Below are positions 52,101 to 60,617 of a DNA stretch of 64,000 nt, one piece after another. The notes below the pieces were generated by a model. The model worked only from the letters and a program-made list of their open reading frames with translations. It was not told the DNA's origin and ran no database searches. The position numbers and the translations under genes are program-made. Position 1 is the stretch's first letter. Every line of letters begins with the position of its first letter. Source of the DNA: Synechococcus sp. PCC 7335 (GTDB lineage: Bacteria; Cyanobacteriota; Cyanobacteriia; Phormidesmidales; Phormidesmidaceae); NCBI RefSeq assembly GCF_000155595.1, contig NZ_DS989904.1, positions 3,399,720 to 3,463,719 of the forward strand, read 5' to 3'.

Positions 52101-52803
52101 AAACGTCGTTGTTAGTGAATTTAACCTGCCGGCCGTTGATTTCAGTGATTGTTAGAACTTCGTCTTGCGTACGGCTGTTGTCTTTGTCGTTGCCGTTATA
52201 GCCATAGCCAGTACCTGCGACTACAATCTCATCGCCGACTCGCCAGCCAGCCAGATCGTCTTTAAAGGTCAATACGCTATCGCCTGCCGACACATCTTTA
52301 GCCAGACGTACATGATCTCGTTTATCTGCGCCGTATATATTAACAGCACCATGGCTGACGAGACCTTTAGTTAGCTGTTTAGGGTCCCACTTGGTGTCTA
52401 CAGCGCGATCGCTCGTAAAGATAATTCTCGCTCGTTTATCAGCCTTGACTGACTGCTGGGCCGAACCGATGTTAATTTGACCCGTTGGGGCATTGATGAT
52501 CGTTTCGACTTTCAGCTGGGTGTCTTTACCCGTCGCAAACTTCAGATTACCTTTAATGGCAAGTGTTTTAATCTCTTCATCGCTTACTTGATCGTAAGTA
52601 ACGGTAGTGCCTTCTTCAATCAGTACCGTTGCGCCCTCAGTAGGTACTCTACCATTTCGCCAGGTGCTCTGGTTTGACCAAGCACCGCTTTTGATTGCAG
52701 TGTGCGTTGGCTTCGTGCTATCGATTAACGTTTCAATTGCCATCATGCCAGTATCATTCATCCCAGCCTGGAATGTCATATTTGACGAGGATGCATTGTC
52801 CAT
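49183..52803 (-). CDS. G8-domain / beta-helix / PKD / LamG surface protein
   Basis: 1206 residues. A G8 domain is near the N terminus (about 40-165; WSNQSTWRNGRVPTEGATVL and an extended beta region), a domain known from the CEMIP/TMEM2 hyaluronan proteins and from bacterial surface proteins. Then a right-handed beta-helix (about 240-690, with RYSLHLHQTGLDPDKTILLK and SPGWGIVQHESRAGLEDNVV), a PKD-like domain (about 700-790, YIWDVDNNGTPDYFGQTLKH), a jelly-roll module (about 795-985) and a C-terminal LamG domain (INLGTHGDRTISLWFKSDK, YEEGHGTRGMNLYLED) paralogous to that of the protein at 45514. There is no signal peptide. A carbohydrate-binding or matrix role is inferred. Confidence 0.8.
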   Translation of the reverse strand: MDNASSSNMTFQAGMNDTGMMAIETLIDSTKPTHTAIKSGAWSNQSTWRNGRVPTEGATVLIEEGTTVTYDQVSDEEIKTLAIKGNLKFATGKDTQLKVETIINAPTGQINIGSAQQSVKADKRARIIFTSDRAVDTKWDPKQLTKGLVSHGAVNIYGADKRDHVRLAKDVSAGDSVLTFKDDLAGWRVGDEIVVAGTGYGYNGNDKDNSRTQDEVLTITEINGRQVKFTNNDVLGGSSNVLRFDHQRHSRLDASKIDLYAANLSRNVSFETENGKNVPISHRAHVMLMHNPNVKIFNAGFYDLGRSDKSKIVDDVGKNADGTKGYGTNIRGRYSLHLHQTGLDPDKTILLKGNVISGSPGWGIVQHESRAGLEDNVVFDTVGSGFAAESGNETGWWTDNMSIKSTGISWRMAGAQMDNREKKFDFGFEGDGFWIQGAAQIANRGNKAFSSNSTGMSLFSGSLDTTDFRPIKTIAVDTLPPKVQKLFVKDQKEIDIRLVPMADVVGFEGYNNTHGLDIWGHKTNFDGELAFSGDATREEAFETAHEGRSLVKDFKIWGNRWDGLRVRYSSNIDIKDGIIVGQDRSDDKVNGGRGVFVNHATFDSVVDGVLVDGFKQGAHFEKLNSDKNYNNNTLQNSSFRNNTYSLSKIADEVLENNRPDDFSAFVKFRNNRFEDRANINNRAPVAKFSSKGIGGLSVKLDASASYDIDPYVPSDGKAPAVASKGIAGYIWDVDNNGTPDYFGQTLKHTFQQAGDQKVRLTVLDAQGKATTTARTINVQPTNYANAFLGGNFEAGTPVQEKFWMSSTQWAGGGWYGIAQIADGVAKLSKPGKWESHLGQIVRNEGVHKGAQKLNFRLKNIEGSTEREYWNNNEITVKLWGVNGQFNNKGWEQYGPEQVGTLPMQRTQLISQEYGGRDGEFFNWKNISLEVDLGKGYEYLLFQVNTTASRDAGDDIAIDDVSLSEKVKSTFPITNPNPNPSTPLSISKLSFEEKGGNRALDVSTKGLNNFGTLTGGTNRIEGKVGAAAGFNGKDAMVRLKNSKDINLGTHGDRTISLWFKSDKPMASGKQVIYEEGHGTRGMNLYLEDGLLNFGGWNRPESKWSGDWESMGRIRAGQWNHVALVLDGDEMVKEDALTAYLNGTQVGQTKGSQLWNHGRISLGNIDGGTRFKDGSGANGSAGFSGGIDEFELFNTVLDASQVQKLASI

Positions 52804-53015
52804 AGTTTATAGTTCTTAATTTCGGTTTCAGCAAAAACTGCAGGAAGTTCAACCTAAAAGTAGCTCTAAAGCAGGCAAAATCTGTCAATTGCTTTTGGTA
52901 GTTAGGACAGTATTAGGTGAACAAATCAGCTATCATAACTTTCCCAGAATGCAATGAACGTACCTACTGCAGACCTGGTGATGTAGGCAGTCGAACCATA
53001 GCTGCAATGGATAAG

Positions 53016-53049
53016 GGGAAGTGCTGTCTTTGTAGCGACAGCACTTCCC
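53016..53049 (-). terminator. 13-bp perfect hairpin between xylanase and G8 genes
   Basis: GGGAAGTGCTGTC (53016-53028) and GACAGCACTTCCC (53037-53049) match exactly across an eight-base loop, 37 bases after the xylanase stop on the minus strand. It can end the glycan cluster transcript before the G8 gene. No long T-tract follows. Confidence 0.7.
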
Positions 53050-53085
53050 TTAAATCAGCCGCCACTCAATAGAAGTCAGCGAAAC

Positions 53086-54333
53086 CTAAATGATTGTTCT
53101 ACTAGGTGCATTATCAAAAGCACGAGCGATCGCATTCCATGCCAGTTTTCGATTTAAATCTGAATCTAAAGGTAATGGACGTACCGGCAAGCCATCGGAT
53201 CTAGGGAAAAATTCCGATAGCCAAGTATAGCGATCGCTCAGGCCCCAGGTAGTAACCGTTGTAACTCTAGGTTCGTCAAGAACAATGGATAAAAAGTCCT
53301 CGTAAACGCCAGCAATTACGCGATCACGCGTTGCAGCATCGGCTGGCAAAGACCGATCCGTCACGTCCAACTCCGTAATGAATATCTCTAATCCTAAAGC
53401 AGCGACATCTGCCAAAAAATTCCGAAGTTTGCTGCTATTAATCGGACGGGTAGTATCTAAGTGTCCTTGAACCCCAAGCGCATGAACTGGTGTACCTTTA
53501 CTCATTAACTTCGACAAGAGCTGTAGAACGGACTCGCGCTTAGCATCACTCTTCCTTGAGCCGAATTCCAGTCCAAAATCGTTGTAAACTAACTTCGCGT
53601 TAGGATCCATCTCCGCCGTTATCCGGAAGGCTAATTCAACGTAGTCAGGTCCCATAAACTCTAACCAAGGAGACTTTCGAAGACCATCCGACCGACCATC
53701 TTGTACCCGAATCGCTTCGTTCACAACATCCCAGGAATGCATTTGGCCCCGATAACGCCCCGCTACCGTTCGAATATGGCTATGCATCACTTGTTCAGCA
53801 TTTCTGTTGTTAACAGTCTCTTCAAACCAGGGCGGCAGTGACTGGTGCCAAACTAAGGTATGTCCTCGCATCTTGACTTGATTAGTTTGAGAGAACCTCA
53901 GCATCCAGTCTGCTGCGGTAAAGTCAAAAGTGTTTGGAGCAGGACGTAGGGGGGACGGTGTCAAAAACCATTTTAAGCCACCGCCTTCTACTAAAAGAGC
54001 ACACTCTTGAATAAACTGAGCAGCAAGATCGGAATCTGCGGAAAGCTGCTGGTGATTGATTTCTGCGCCATAGAGAATACCCTTAGCAGCAGCGCGGTCC
54101 TTAAGCGCCCTCTGGCCGTCTACGACAAACTCTCGATTGTTATAGACACTGCTTCGTCGTTGAACAACCAAAGGCATCTTCCTTTGAATGACTGCCCCCG
54201 ACAAACAGGCAGCTGTGCCTAAACAAAGGTGAAGCGCTCGTCGGCGTGAGAGCAATCGATTATGGGAAGAAGAACCAGGAGCCATAGTGAAGATTGAGCG
54301 TAGGAAACTATCAAGTGGGAAAGAAAGTCTCAA
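53086..54333 (-). CDS. GH10 family endo-1,4-beta-xylanase-like enzyme
   Basis: Hydrolyses beta-1,4 bonds in xylan or similar chains. 415 residues from the first ATG (54333); ATG 54285 is likely closer to the true start. A weak twin-arginine signal is seen (SRRRALHLCLGTAACLSGAV, with Arg30-Arg31), suggesting export. The TIM barrel starts near residue 78. Acid/base Glu206 lies in MHSWDVVNEAIRV and nucleophile Glu321 in LEIFITELDVTD; MRGHTLVWHQSLPPWF is the conserved GH10 segment. It is the last enzyme gene of an exopolysaccharide cluster, so its substrate is more likely the cell's own polymer than plant xylan; that is inference. Confidence 0.88.
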   Translation of the reverse strand: MRLSFPLDSFLRSIFTMAPGSSSHNRLLSRRRALHLCLGTAACLSGAVIQRKMPLVVQRRSSVYNNREFVVDGQRALKDRAAAKGILYGAEINHQQLSADSDLAAQFIQECALLVEGGGLKWFLTPSPLRPAPNTFDFTAADWMLRFSQTNQVKMRGHTLVWHQSLPPWFEETVNNRNAEQVMHSHIRTVAGRYRGQMHSWDVVNEAIRVQDGRSDGLRKSPWLEFMGPDYVELAFRITAEMDPNAKLVYNDFGLEFGSRKSDAKRESVLQLLSKLMSKGTPVHALGVQGHLDTTRPINSSKLRNFLADVAALGLEIFITELDVTDRSLPADAATRDRVIAGVYEDFLSIVLDEPRVTTVTTWGLSDRYTWLSEFFPRSDGLPVRPLPLDSDLNRKLAWNAIARAFDNAPSRTII

Positions 54334-54348
54334 ATAGGAGATAGAAAA

Positions 54349-54914
54349 CTATGCTTTTGAAACCAAGTGCTGACTACGCTGGTGCAAATTAGAATTAACC
54401 TGAATACAGACTATTAAATCAGCCCCAAATGCTAGGATCGAAACAGGCAACAACAGTAGTTTTTTCAATAGCCCGACATAGCGAAAGCTTTGGAATCGCC
54501 GCAGCAATAGCTCTTTAGGAATTATCCACCAGCCTTTTTGGGCTACTCTCGCTTGAATTAAACGATCTATCCAGATTGGATCCGCTTGATTTCGAAGCCT
54601 AATCAACACGTCGGCGTCCTGCCCATGATTGCAAACTCATGTACAAAGTAGTCCCATGCATTAGGTTTGCCAGCTTGAGCTACCTCACAGATCTGCCAGC
54701 TAAGATAGTTATCAGGAATAGAGCTTGTTAGTTTGGTTAAAGCTTGATATGAAACAGTAGAAGTATCGTCAGTGCATCCATTAGGAACTACGATAATTTC
54801 AAACGTACAATCAAGATAGGGAGGCTGAAAAACACTTTGTGCTAACAGGGATCGAATAGTCGCTTCAATGCAATCAGCTTCGTTGTAGGCTAGGATACCA
54901 ACGCTAATTTTCAT
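54349..54914 (-). pseudogene. glycosyltransferase family 2, broken by a deletion and frame change
   Basis: The N-terminal part (54914-54603) begins ISVGILAYNEADCIEATIRS, then FEIIVVPNGCTDDTS (the DDxS position of GT2) and AGKPNAWDYFVHEFA, after which the frame ends. A second frame (54609-54349) resumes as QDADVLIRLRNQADPIWID and ends in a hydrophobic tail (LLKKLLLLPVSILAFGADLI). Shifting the frame around 54615 joins the two, but about 100 residues that hold the DxD and acceptor parts are missing. It is most likely inactive. Confidence 0.75.
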
Positions 54915-55003
54915 AACAGTCTCATTCCCTTATTTATGAGAACTTCTAGAGAGCTTCTAAAGATAGATTATGAAGATAAACACTGTAACGAATAAACAAT
55001 TAA

Positions 55004-55765
55004 TCACATCAGTTTGCGAACGAAGCCCCACCGCTGCCGTAATATTAGCCAGATAAACCGAGTATTGCAAACTACGTAGCGCCGCCATAATCGCTGTGGT
55101 TCCATAATCAGGCGAAACAACCATTCTAAACCAGCTTTCTGCATCCAAACTGGAGCACGTTTAACCAAACCACTAACTAACTCAAAGCTAACTCCAATAC
55201 CCAGGGAAACCGGGACTCTTAGTATCTGATAGTTTGCATAAATCCATTTTTCTTGCTTAGGGGCACCTAGGCCAACAAATAGCAGATGAGGATCTGCCGC
55301 GATGATTTTGGAGTTGATTAAAGCTAACTCACCAGCATTCGACTCAAATCCATAGGGTGGACAATGGGTTCCAACAACTTGCAGGCTGGGGTGCCGAGCC
55401 TGTAGTACTGCGCTTGCACGCTCGGCAGCTCCCGGACGTCCACCTAGTAAAAAAATCCGTAGATGACGTTCGGCGGCCACCTCGCAGAGACGCTCAAACA
55501 AATCAGTACCGTTAACGCGGCTTTCTAGAGGCGTCTCCAAAAATCTTGCAGCCCATAGTAGAGGGACACCATCCGGCACCTTGAGAAAGGCTTGCCGATA
55601 AATTTGACGAAACTTGAGATCTTGTTGCAAAAGCACAATATGTTGTGCATTAGGCGTGACTACATAGGCAGGTTCACTATTTCTTTGAGCATGATCAACA
55701 ATACGCTCAACTACCTCATCAAAGGAATAGGGATCAATTTCGACATCAGCAATCGTAGCTCTCAT
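55004..55765 (-). CDS. WecG/TagA/CpsF family glycosyltransferase
   Basis: GT26 family enzyme that adds N-acetylmannosamine or a similar sugar to a lipid-linked intermediate in polysaccharide synthesis. 253 residues. Family segments: YVVTPNAQHIVLLQQDLKFR (T-x-N-A-x-H motif), VPDGVPLLWAARFLETPLES, RVNGTDLFERLCEVAAERHL (catalytic region), RIFLLGGRPGAAERA, VGLGAPKQEKWI and PVSLGIGVSFELVSGLVKRAPVW; the C terminus RLWRRYVVCNTRFIWLIL suits membrane attachment. ATG at 55765. Confidence 0.9.
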   Translation of the reverse strand: MRATIADVEIDPYSFDEVVERIVDHAQRNSEPAYVVTPNAQHIVLLQQDLKFRQIYRQAFLKVPDGVPLLWAARFLETPLESRVNGTDLFERLCEVAAERHLRIFLLGGRPGAAERASAVLQARHPSLQVVGTHCPPYGFESNAGELALINSKIIAADPHLLFVGLGAPKQEKWIYANYQILRVPVSLGIGVSFELVSGLVKRAPVWMQKAGLEWLFRLIMEPQRLWRRYVVCNTRFIWLILRQRWGFVRKLM

Positions 55766-55799
55766 GATATACCTCTAATAAACAACGGAGTCACTAAAT

Positions 55800-56870
55800 C
55801 TAAACGAGCGCAGCATAGAGGGCGCTAAGGCGATCGCAATAGACATGAATGTCATAGAGCGAAGCAGTAGAACGTGCTGCCTTTCCTAATTCCAATCGCT
55901 GCTGAGGGTGGTCAACTAGGGTTTGCATGGCTGCTGTCAGTCTCGTTACATCCCCTGCATTGATCAAAAGACCATTCTGCTCAGATTGAATTACCTCTGG
56001 AATACCGCCTACAGGCGTAACAATCGTTGGTAGTCCCCAGCCCATAGCCTCTAATAGAGCCATAGGTAGGCCTTCGTTGTAGGACGGGAGAACAAAAACG
56101 TCAGCATCAGATAATAGGGTTTCACGCTGCTGTGCGCCTATCCATCCAAGTAGCGTGACCCGATCGCTAATTTCAAGCTGGGCAACAAGCTCCTTTGCTT
56201 GAACCAAATCGCCATCACCAGCAATCAAAAGCTGTGCTTGGGCTTGAGCATCGGCTGACAGTTTCGAAAAGGCTTTGATCAGATCAAACGTCCCTTTTCG
56301 AGCACCTACCCGCCCTAAAAAGACAAACCGAACAAGCGGCGATTGGGAACGATCCGGTATTTCTAAAGGAAGCTTGGTAGGATTAGGCAATACAACCATC
56401 TGCTTTTCTTTCAACCCTAGCTGGCTCATATAGAATTCTTTCCAGGTGTTTGATAGCACAATAAAGCTAGAACACTGTCGAAAAACTATACCCAACAGCC
56501 TTTGCAACCTATGGGGAAGCTGAAAGTAGGTAGTATGAAACTCCGCGCCGTGAGCGTGAACAATAACAGGTTTACGAAACCATCTGACTATAGAAGCAAT
56601 CAGCGCTTTACGCAAAAGGCTGCCGCCATCAGAAAGGTGGATATGGACAAGATCAACTTTTCCGCGAAATAGGAGAAGCGCCAGTTGACTAGCTGCCCTA
56701 CTAAAGACAAGAATTCGATGGGTGATCGTTCCTTCATCATGACTCGTAATATGCTGAATTTCGATCTCTGAAATATTTTCTAGGATGAGTTTTTCAACAG
56801 TGGCTATTCCCCCATTTTGCTCAAGGCTAGCACCGACCATCACAATATTTAGACCCTTCAAGTTTGTCAT
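55800..56870 (-). CDS. glycosyltransferase family 4
   Basis: GT-B enzyme of 356 residues for a cytoplasmic step of polysaccharide assembly. N-terminal: LNIVMVGASLEQNGGIATVE and VDLVHIHLSDGGSLLRKALI. C-terminal donor domain: RFVFLGRVGARKGTFDLIKA, RVTLLGWIGAQQRETLLSDA and VFVLPSYNEGLPMALLEAMG with the E-x7-E motif, then GLPTIVTPVGGIPEVIQSEQ. ATG at 56870. It lies 35 bases from the WecG-type gene in the same direction. Confidence 0.9.
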   Translation of the reverse strand: MTNLKGLNIVMVGASLEQNGGIATVEKLILENISEIEIQHITSHDEGTITHRILVFSRAASQLALLLFRGKVDLVHIHLSDGGSLLRKALIASIVRWFRKPVIVHAHGAEFHTTYFQLPHRLQRLLGIVFRQCSSFIVLSNTWKEFYMSQLGLKEKQMVVLPNPTKLPLEIPDRSQSPLVRFVFLGRVGARKGTFDLIKAFSKLSADAQAQAQLLIAGDGDLVQAKELVAQLEISDRVTLLGWIGAQQRETLLSDADVFVLPSYNEGLPMALLEAMGWGLPTIVTPVGGIPEVIQSEQNGLLINAGDVTRLTAAMQTLVDHPQQRLELGKAARSTASLYDIHVYCDRLSALYAALV

Positions 56871-57000
56871 AATTAGATGATATAGAAAGCTAGGAGCCGA
56901 AGTCAGAAATTAGAAAACTAATATAGAGAACAAACGGTATGAGGAATAAAGCATTAGAGTCTCTCTCTCGCTGAATGCCTCTTCCAAAATGGAAGATATG

Positions 57001-58272
57001 TTATGCATGTACAGCTAACAAAGATGTCTCTGTTTTAGAAGATTTAACAAAGGCCAATTCTTTAGGAATTGCTATAGTTAGAAAAACATAGATTGAGCAA
57101 GCTAAATCGGAGGAAAGCAAAGACGATTCAGCTAGATTGGAAGTTAAGAAAAGCAGTAAGCTGATGACTGGATAGAAAGCTACAGAAGAGCTGCTCAAGC
57201 GTACGAGAGCCAAAGCACGAGATAAGTTCTGAACAAAGGAAAAGAGAAAGATAAGAAATCCTAAGAGCCCTAATTCCAAACAAACTTCTATAAAACCGTT
57301 ATGAGCGTGGGTCATCTTCCACCCAGTCACTACCCAAATATAGGCAGATTCGCCGTCCATTCCGTGCCAGAAGCCATCATAACCGTATCCCAACAGCGGT
57401 CTTCTTTGAATCATCTCCCAGGCTGCTGCCCATAGTGTGGAGCGGCCTGAGAAAGTTAGATCTTTACCCAATAACTTAGCAATAGGTTCAAGGTTGTTGC
57501 CTAGATATATCATCAGCAGCATAGATATGGAAGTTATCATAGCTAGAGATGAAACCATGAGTCGATAATTCCATCGCAGCGTCTGCAATATCCAAAAGAA
57601 AGCTATGCAAAAAACGCCGTTAAGCAAAGAAGCCGTTGATTTGCTTAGCAGCAGTAATATCACCGCTAGGGTAATACCTAGCCAGGGAATCCACCTATAC
57701 CGTCGATTGGCAAAAATAAGGATTAAGAAGACTGTAATGCTAATCACCATTCGACTTCCAAGAATATTTTTATGCATAAACACCCCGCGCCACGTACCTG
57801 CATGGACACCCCCCATAACACCATACTGAGGAAGCAGAATTGCAAACAAGAAACTCAATACAATCGTAATACCAGAAACCCAAGCGAGTATTAGCACTAA
57901 TTGCTTTATGCTGTAGCGGGTGCTTAGATAGAGGCCGAATAAACCGGAACCAATTAGCTTGATAGAGGCTCTAAAAGTCGACTCAGGAGCGAATGACCAA
58001 AGTATAGAAGTAATGGCAAAGAGAATAAAACCAAGAACAAAATTTGCCTTTGTAAGTTTGTAGAGAGACTTCTTCCACCGCAGTGCTAAAAGTAGGACGG
58101 TAGTTAGATAAATAAGTAGAAAAGCAAGCTGATAAAGCGATGTATCGTAGTTGACTTCTACATCACCTTCATTTGCTCCATTAGAAAGAATGAGTAGTAG
58201 CGCCGCACCAGAAAAAATGAAGAGCGCCATCCCTGAGAATCCATATTCAATGGTGCGTAAGATCCTATTCAT
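57001..58272 (-). CDS. O-antigen ligase / Wzy polymerase-like membrane protein
   Basis: 423 residues with about ten membrane segments. The conserved periplasmic loop of the Wzy_C/O-antigen ligase family holds RSTLWAAAWEMIQRRPLLGY, GYDGFWHGMDGESAYIW and THAHNGFIEVCLELGLLG (H-x-H-N motif). In a Wzx/Wzy pathway this protein joins repeat units. Also typical is the hydrophobic N terminus SGMALFIFSGAALLLILSNG. It is in line with the other cluster genes. The distinction between polymerase and ligase cannot be made from sequence. Confidence 0.85.
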   Translation of the reverse strand: MNRILRTIEYGFSGMALFIFSGAALLLILSNGANEGDVEVNYDTSLYQLAFLLIYLTTVLLLALRWKKSLYKLTKANFVLGFILFAITSILWSFAPESTFRASIKLIGSGLFGLYLSTRYSIKQLVLILAWVSGITIVLSFLFAILLPQYGVMGGVHAGTWRGVFMHKNILGSRMVISITVFLILIFANRRYRWIPWLGITLAVILLLLSKSTASLLNGVFCIAFFWILQTLRWNYRLMVSSLAMITSISMLLMIYLGNNLEPIAKLLGKDLTFSGRSTLWAAAWEMIQRRPLLGYGYDGFWHGMDGESAYIWVVTGWKMTHAHNGFIEVCLELGLLGFLIFLFSFVQNLSRALALVRLSSSSVAFYPVISLLLFLTSNLAESSLLSSDLACSIYVFLTIAIPKELAFVKSSKTETSLLAVHA

Positions 58273-58295
58273 ACTGAAAGATTCTGTGAATAAAC

Positions 58296-59444
58296 TTAGT
58301 AAGCGGAAGAATACATTGAACTCTTAGCAGCTATCTTTTGATACAGATGCACCGTTTGAAAGGCAATTTTTGACCAGTTCAAATCATTTTGACAGCGTGC
58401 TAAAGCGGCAGCTTGCATCCGCTGTTGTAAGTCAAGATCGCTTAATAATTGTATGATTGTATCGGCAAGTGCTTGAGAATCGCGAGGAGGTACTAAAAAG
58501 CCATCCTTTTGGTGATGAACAATTTCACTGAGTCCGCCTACATTAGAAGCAATTACAGGAGTCCCCATTCCGTATGAAATAGCGGCTACTCCACTTTGTG
58601 AAGATTCAATATAAGGTAGGACAGTGACAGTTGCTCGCTGAAACAGCCTAACAACATCTTCGTCCTCAATAAAATCGTTGAATACTTCAAGGTGTTCATC
58701 GTCATACCCGTCCGGAAAATAGTTGGAGAGACTCTCACCGCGTCCAGCAATGATGAGTTTTACCTTGGGGATTTTCTCAATGACAGCAGGTAATGTCTCT
58801 AATAAATATCGTAGGCCTTTATAGGGCCAGATGCGACCAAAAAATATCAGGGTATAGGGTTCTTTAGCGGGGGGGGTATTAGGGTGTTGTTCTCTAGGAG
58901 AAACGGCTCCTGCTCTTTTTCGATATAAGCTACCTAGTTCCCCGTGGGGTAAAACATCAATGCGGTTGTCTTCGATACGAAACTTTTCAATTAATACCTG
59001 CTTGAGAGACTGCGTGTGAACAATGAGCCGTTGAGAACGGTAAAAAGCGATTCTTCTAGTGAGTTGAGAGGCGAATACTGTATCGCGATCGCCAGGGTGA
59101 GGCAGTACATCATGAATTGTCGTTATTAGCGGTGGCATTTTTTTGAGTAAAAGTGCCATCAGATACCACACATCGTTGATTTCTTGTACGTGCAGCACAT
59201 CAGGCTTTACTTCTCTAAGCATCCTCATCAGCACCTGCATAGATAAAAGGTTTCTAGGATCACGCATTTTAGGTTTATCAAAACTGAGCAGGTGAATCCG
59301 TGGATCTAGAACGCTCTGACAAGCTTTAGTACAGTTTTGCGGATGTATCAAAGTAAGATCTACATACTCTGCCAAGCCGTTAGCTAGCTCAACCGAGTAA
59401 TCTTCAAAGCAAAAATGTAAAAGAGCAACTTTCATTTCTTTCAA
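58296..59444 (-). CDS. glycosyltransferase family 4
   Basis: GT-B enzyme of 382 residues. The N-terminal acceptor domain begins MKVALLHFCFEDYSVELANG; the middle holds PDVLHVQEINDVWYLMALLL and TTIHDVLPHPGDRDTVF. Donor domain: YTLIFFGRIWPYKGLRYLLE, VKLIIAGRGESL and VTVLPYIESSQSGVAAISYG, then GTPVIASNVGGLSEIVHHQK. The usual first Glu of the E-x7-E motif is in YIESSQSGV. ATG at 59444; a second Met at codon 4 is possible. Confidence 0.88.
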   Translation of the reverse strand: MKEMKVALLHFCFEDYSVELANGLAEYVDLTLIHPQNCTKACQSVLDPRIHLLSFDKPKMRDPRNLLSMQVLMRMLREVKPDVLHVQEINDVWYLMALLLKKMPPLITTIHDVLPHPGDRDTVFASQLTRRIAFYRSQRLIVHTQSLKQVLIEKFRIEDNRIDVLPHGELGSLYRKRAGAVSPREQHPNTPPAKEPYTLIFFGRIWPYKGLRYLLETLPAVIEKIPKVKLIIAGRGESLSNYFPDGYDDEHLEVFNDFIEDEDVVRLFQRATVTVLPYIESSQSGVAAISYGMGTPVIASNVGGLSEIVHHQKDGFLVPPRDSQALADTIIQLLSDLDLQQRMQAAALARCQNDLNWSKIAFQTVHLYQKIAAKSSMYSSAY

Positions 59445-59563
59445 TATTTTCTGGATTCCTGGAGCTCATCTAGAAGCGATAAGGGTAGTCGTCATAAAAT
59501 TTACTAACTTCGTCCGCAGCTTTAGTTACAGCAGCAAATAAATCTTCTAGCTAGTTTCTTGAT

Positions 59564-60553
59564 CTAGCTAATCCCTTCCCATAAGTCTGTTTTAAAGATA
59601 GCACGTCGCCATCTACGGTAGAGGATTCCAGGCGTTCTAGAGACAAGATGGGTAATGAAGGAAGGATACTTAATCGCTTCTGTAACTGCTGAGCGAAAGT
59701 CTTTCTGCTTGAGCGGTTCTACCACGCTGTAATAGTTTCGATATCTCGTCAAGACCTTAGCATTGTTGAGTAGCGCTCTGACTAAAGGGGGGCTATCTTT
59801 GACAACTTCCTTCTCAAGAAAATTATGTGTTGTAGCGAGTTCGTTTTCCAACCGTTCTAACGAGCTTTGGCGGATTAAAGAGTTAGGCCGTGATCGGTAA
59901 TAGTAATAGGGTTCTGGAATTAAGCAAAATCGTGCCTTATGTACCAGGCAGTCGAGTAGAAACCAGAAATCTCCAGCGTTTCGAAGAGTAGGATCATACC
60001 AAATGTTGTGCTCAGTCAAGAAACTTTTCTTGAACAACGGTTTAGAATATCCAAGATGCAAACCTGGCTGACCATATGTGTCTGTTTCAAGGAAATAGAC
60101 AGGAGAAATTTGCTTAAGTGAACTAAACTGCGCTTTCCCCTGACAAAGTAGCGTTGACCAAGGAGAATTTTCGCCATCTCGAATCAAATGCAAGTCATCT
60201 GCGACAATATCTGCATTTTCTGCTTTTGCCACCCAAAGTATCTTCTCTAGTCTTTTTTGGTCATACCAATCATCTGAATCTAGTACAGCAATCCAGTCCC
60301 CCTGCGCTGCTGCCAACGCTCGGTTTCGGGTCTTACTGACACCCATATTTTGTTCATTGATCAGCAATTTCAGTCGCTCATCTTGAGCTTGAATCTGTTG
60401 AATAACGCTCACAGTATTATCTGTAGAACCATCATCAACTACGATTATCTCAATATTTGAAATAGACTGATTTAGCGCTGATGCGATCGCGCGCCCTATG
60501 TACTTTTCAGTGTTGTAAGCAGGAAGGATGACAGATATTTCTGGTAGACGCAT
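59564..60553 (-). CDS. glycosyltransferase family 2
   Basis: GT-A inverting enzyme of 329 residues. ISVILPAYNTEKYIGRAIAS at the N terminus, NIEIIVVDDGSTDNTVSVIQ (metal and nucleotide binding), RNRALAAAQGDWIAVLDSDD with the D-x-D region, then the acceptor part DPTLRNAGDFWFLLDCLVHK. The C-terminal region is amphipathic. ATG at 60553. It lies between the flippase and a GT4 gene in the same direction. Confidence 0.9.
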   Translation of the reverse strand: MRLPEISVILPAYNTEKYIGRAIASALNQSISNIEIIVVDDGSTDNTVSVIQQIQAQDERLKLLINEQNMGVSKTRNRALAAAQGDWIAVLDSDDWYDQKRLEKILWVAKAENADIVADDLHLIRDGENSPWSTLLCQGKAQFSSLKQISPVYFLETDTYGQPGLHLGYSKPLFKKSFLTEHNIWYDPTLRNAGDFWFLLDCLVHKARFCLIPEPYYYYRSRPNSLIRQSSLERLENELATTHNFLEKEVVKDSPPLVRALLNNAKVLTRYRNYYSVVEPLKQKDFRSAVTEAIKYPSFITHLVSRTPGILYRRWRRAIFKTDLWEGIS

Positions 60554-60617
60554 TTATTTTTTCTTCACCTAGATTGTTGCCTTTACTAAGAGCCAGACTG
60601 CTCTTTACTGATTGTTG

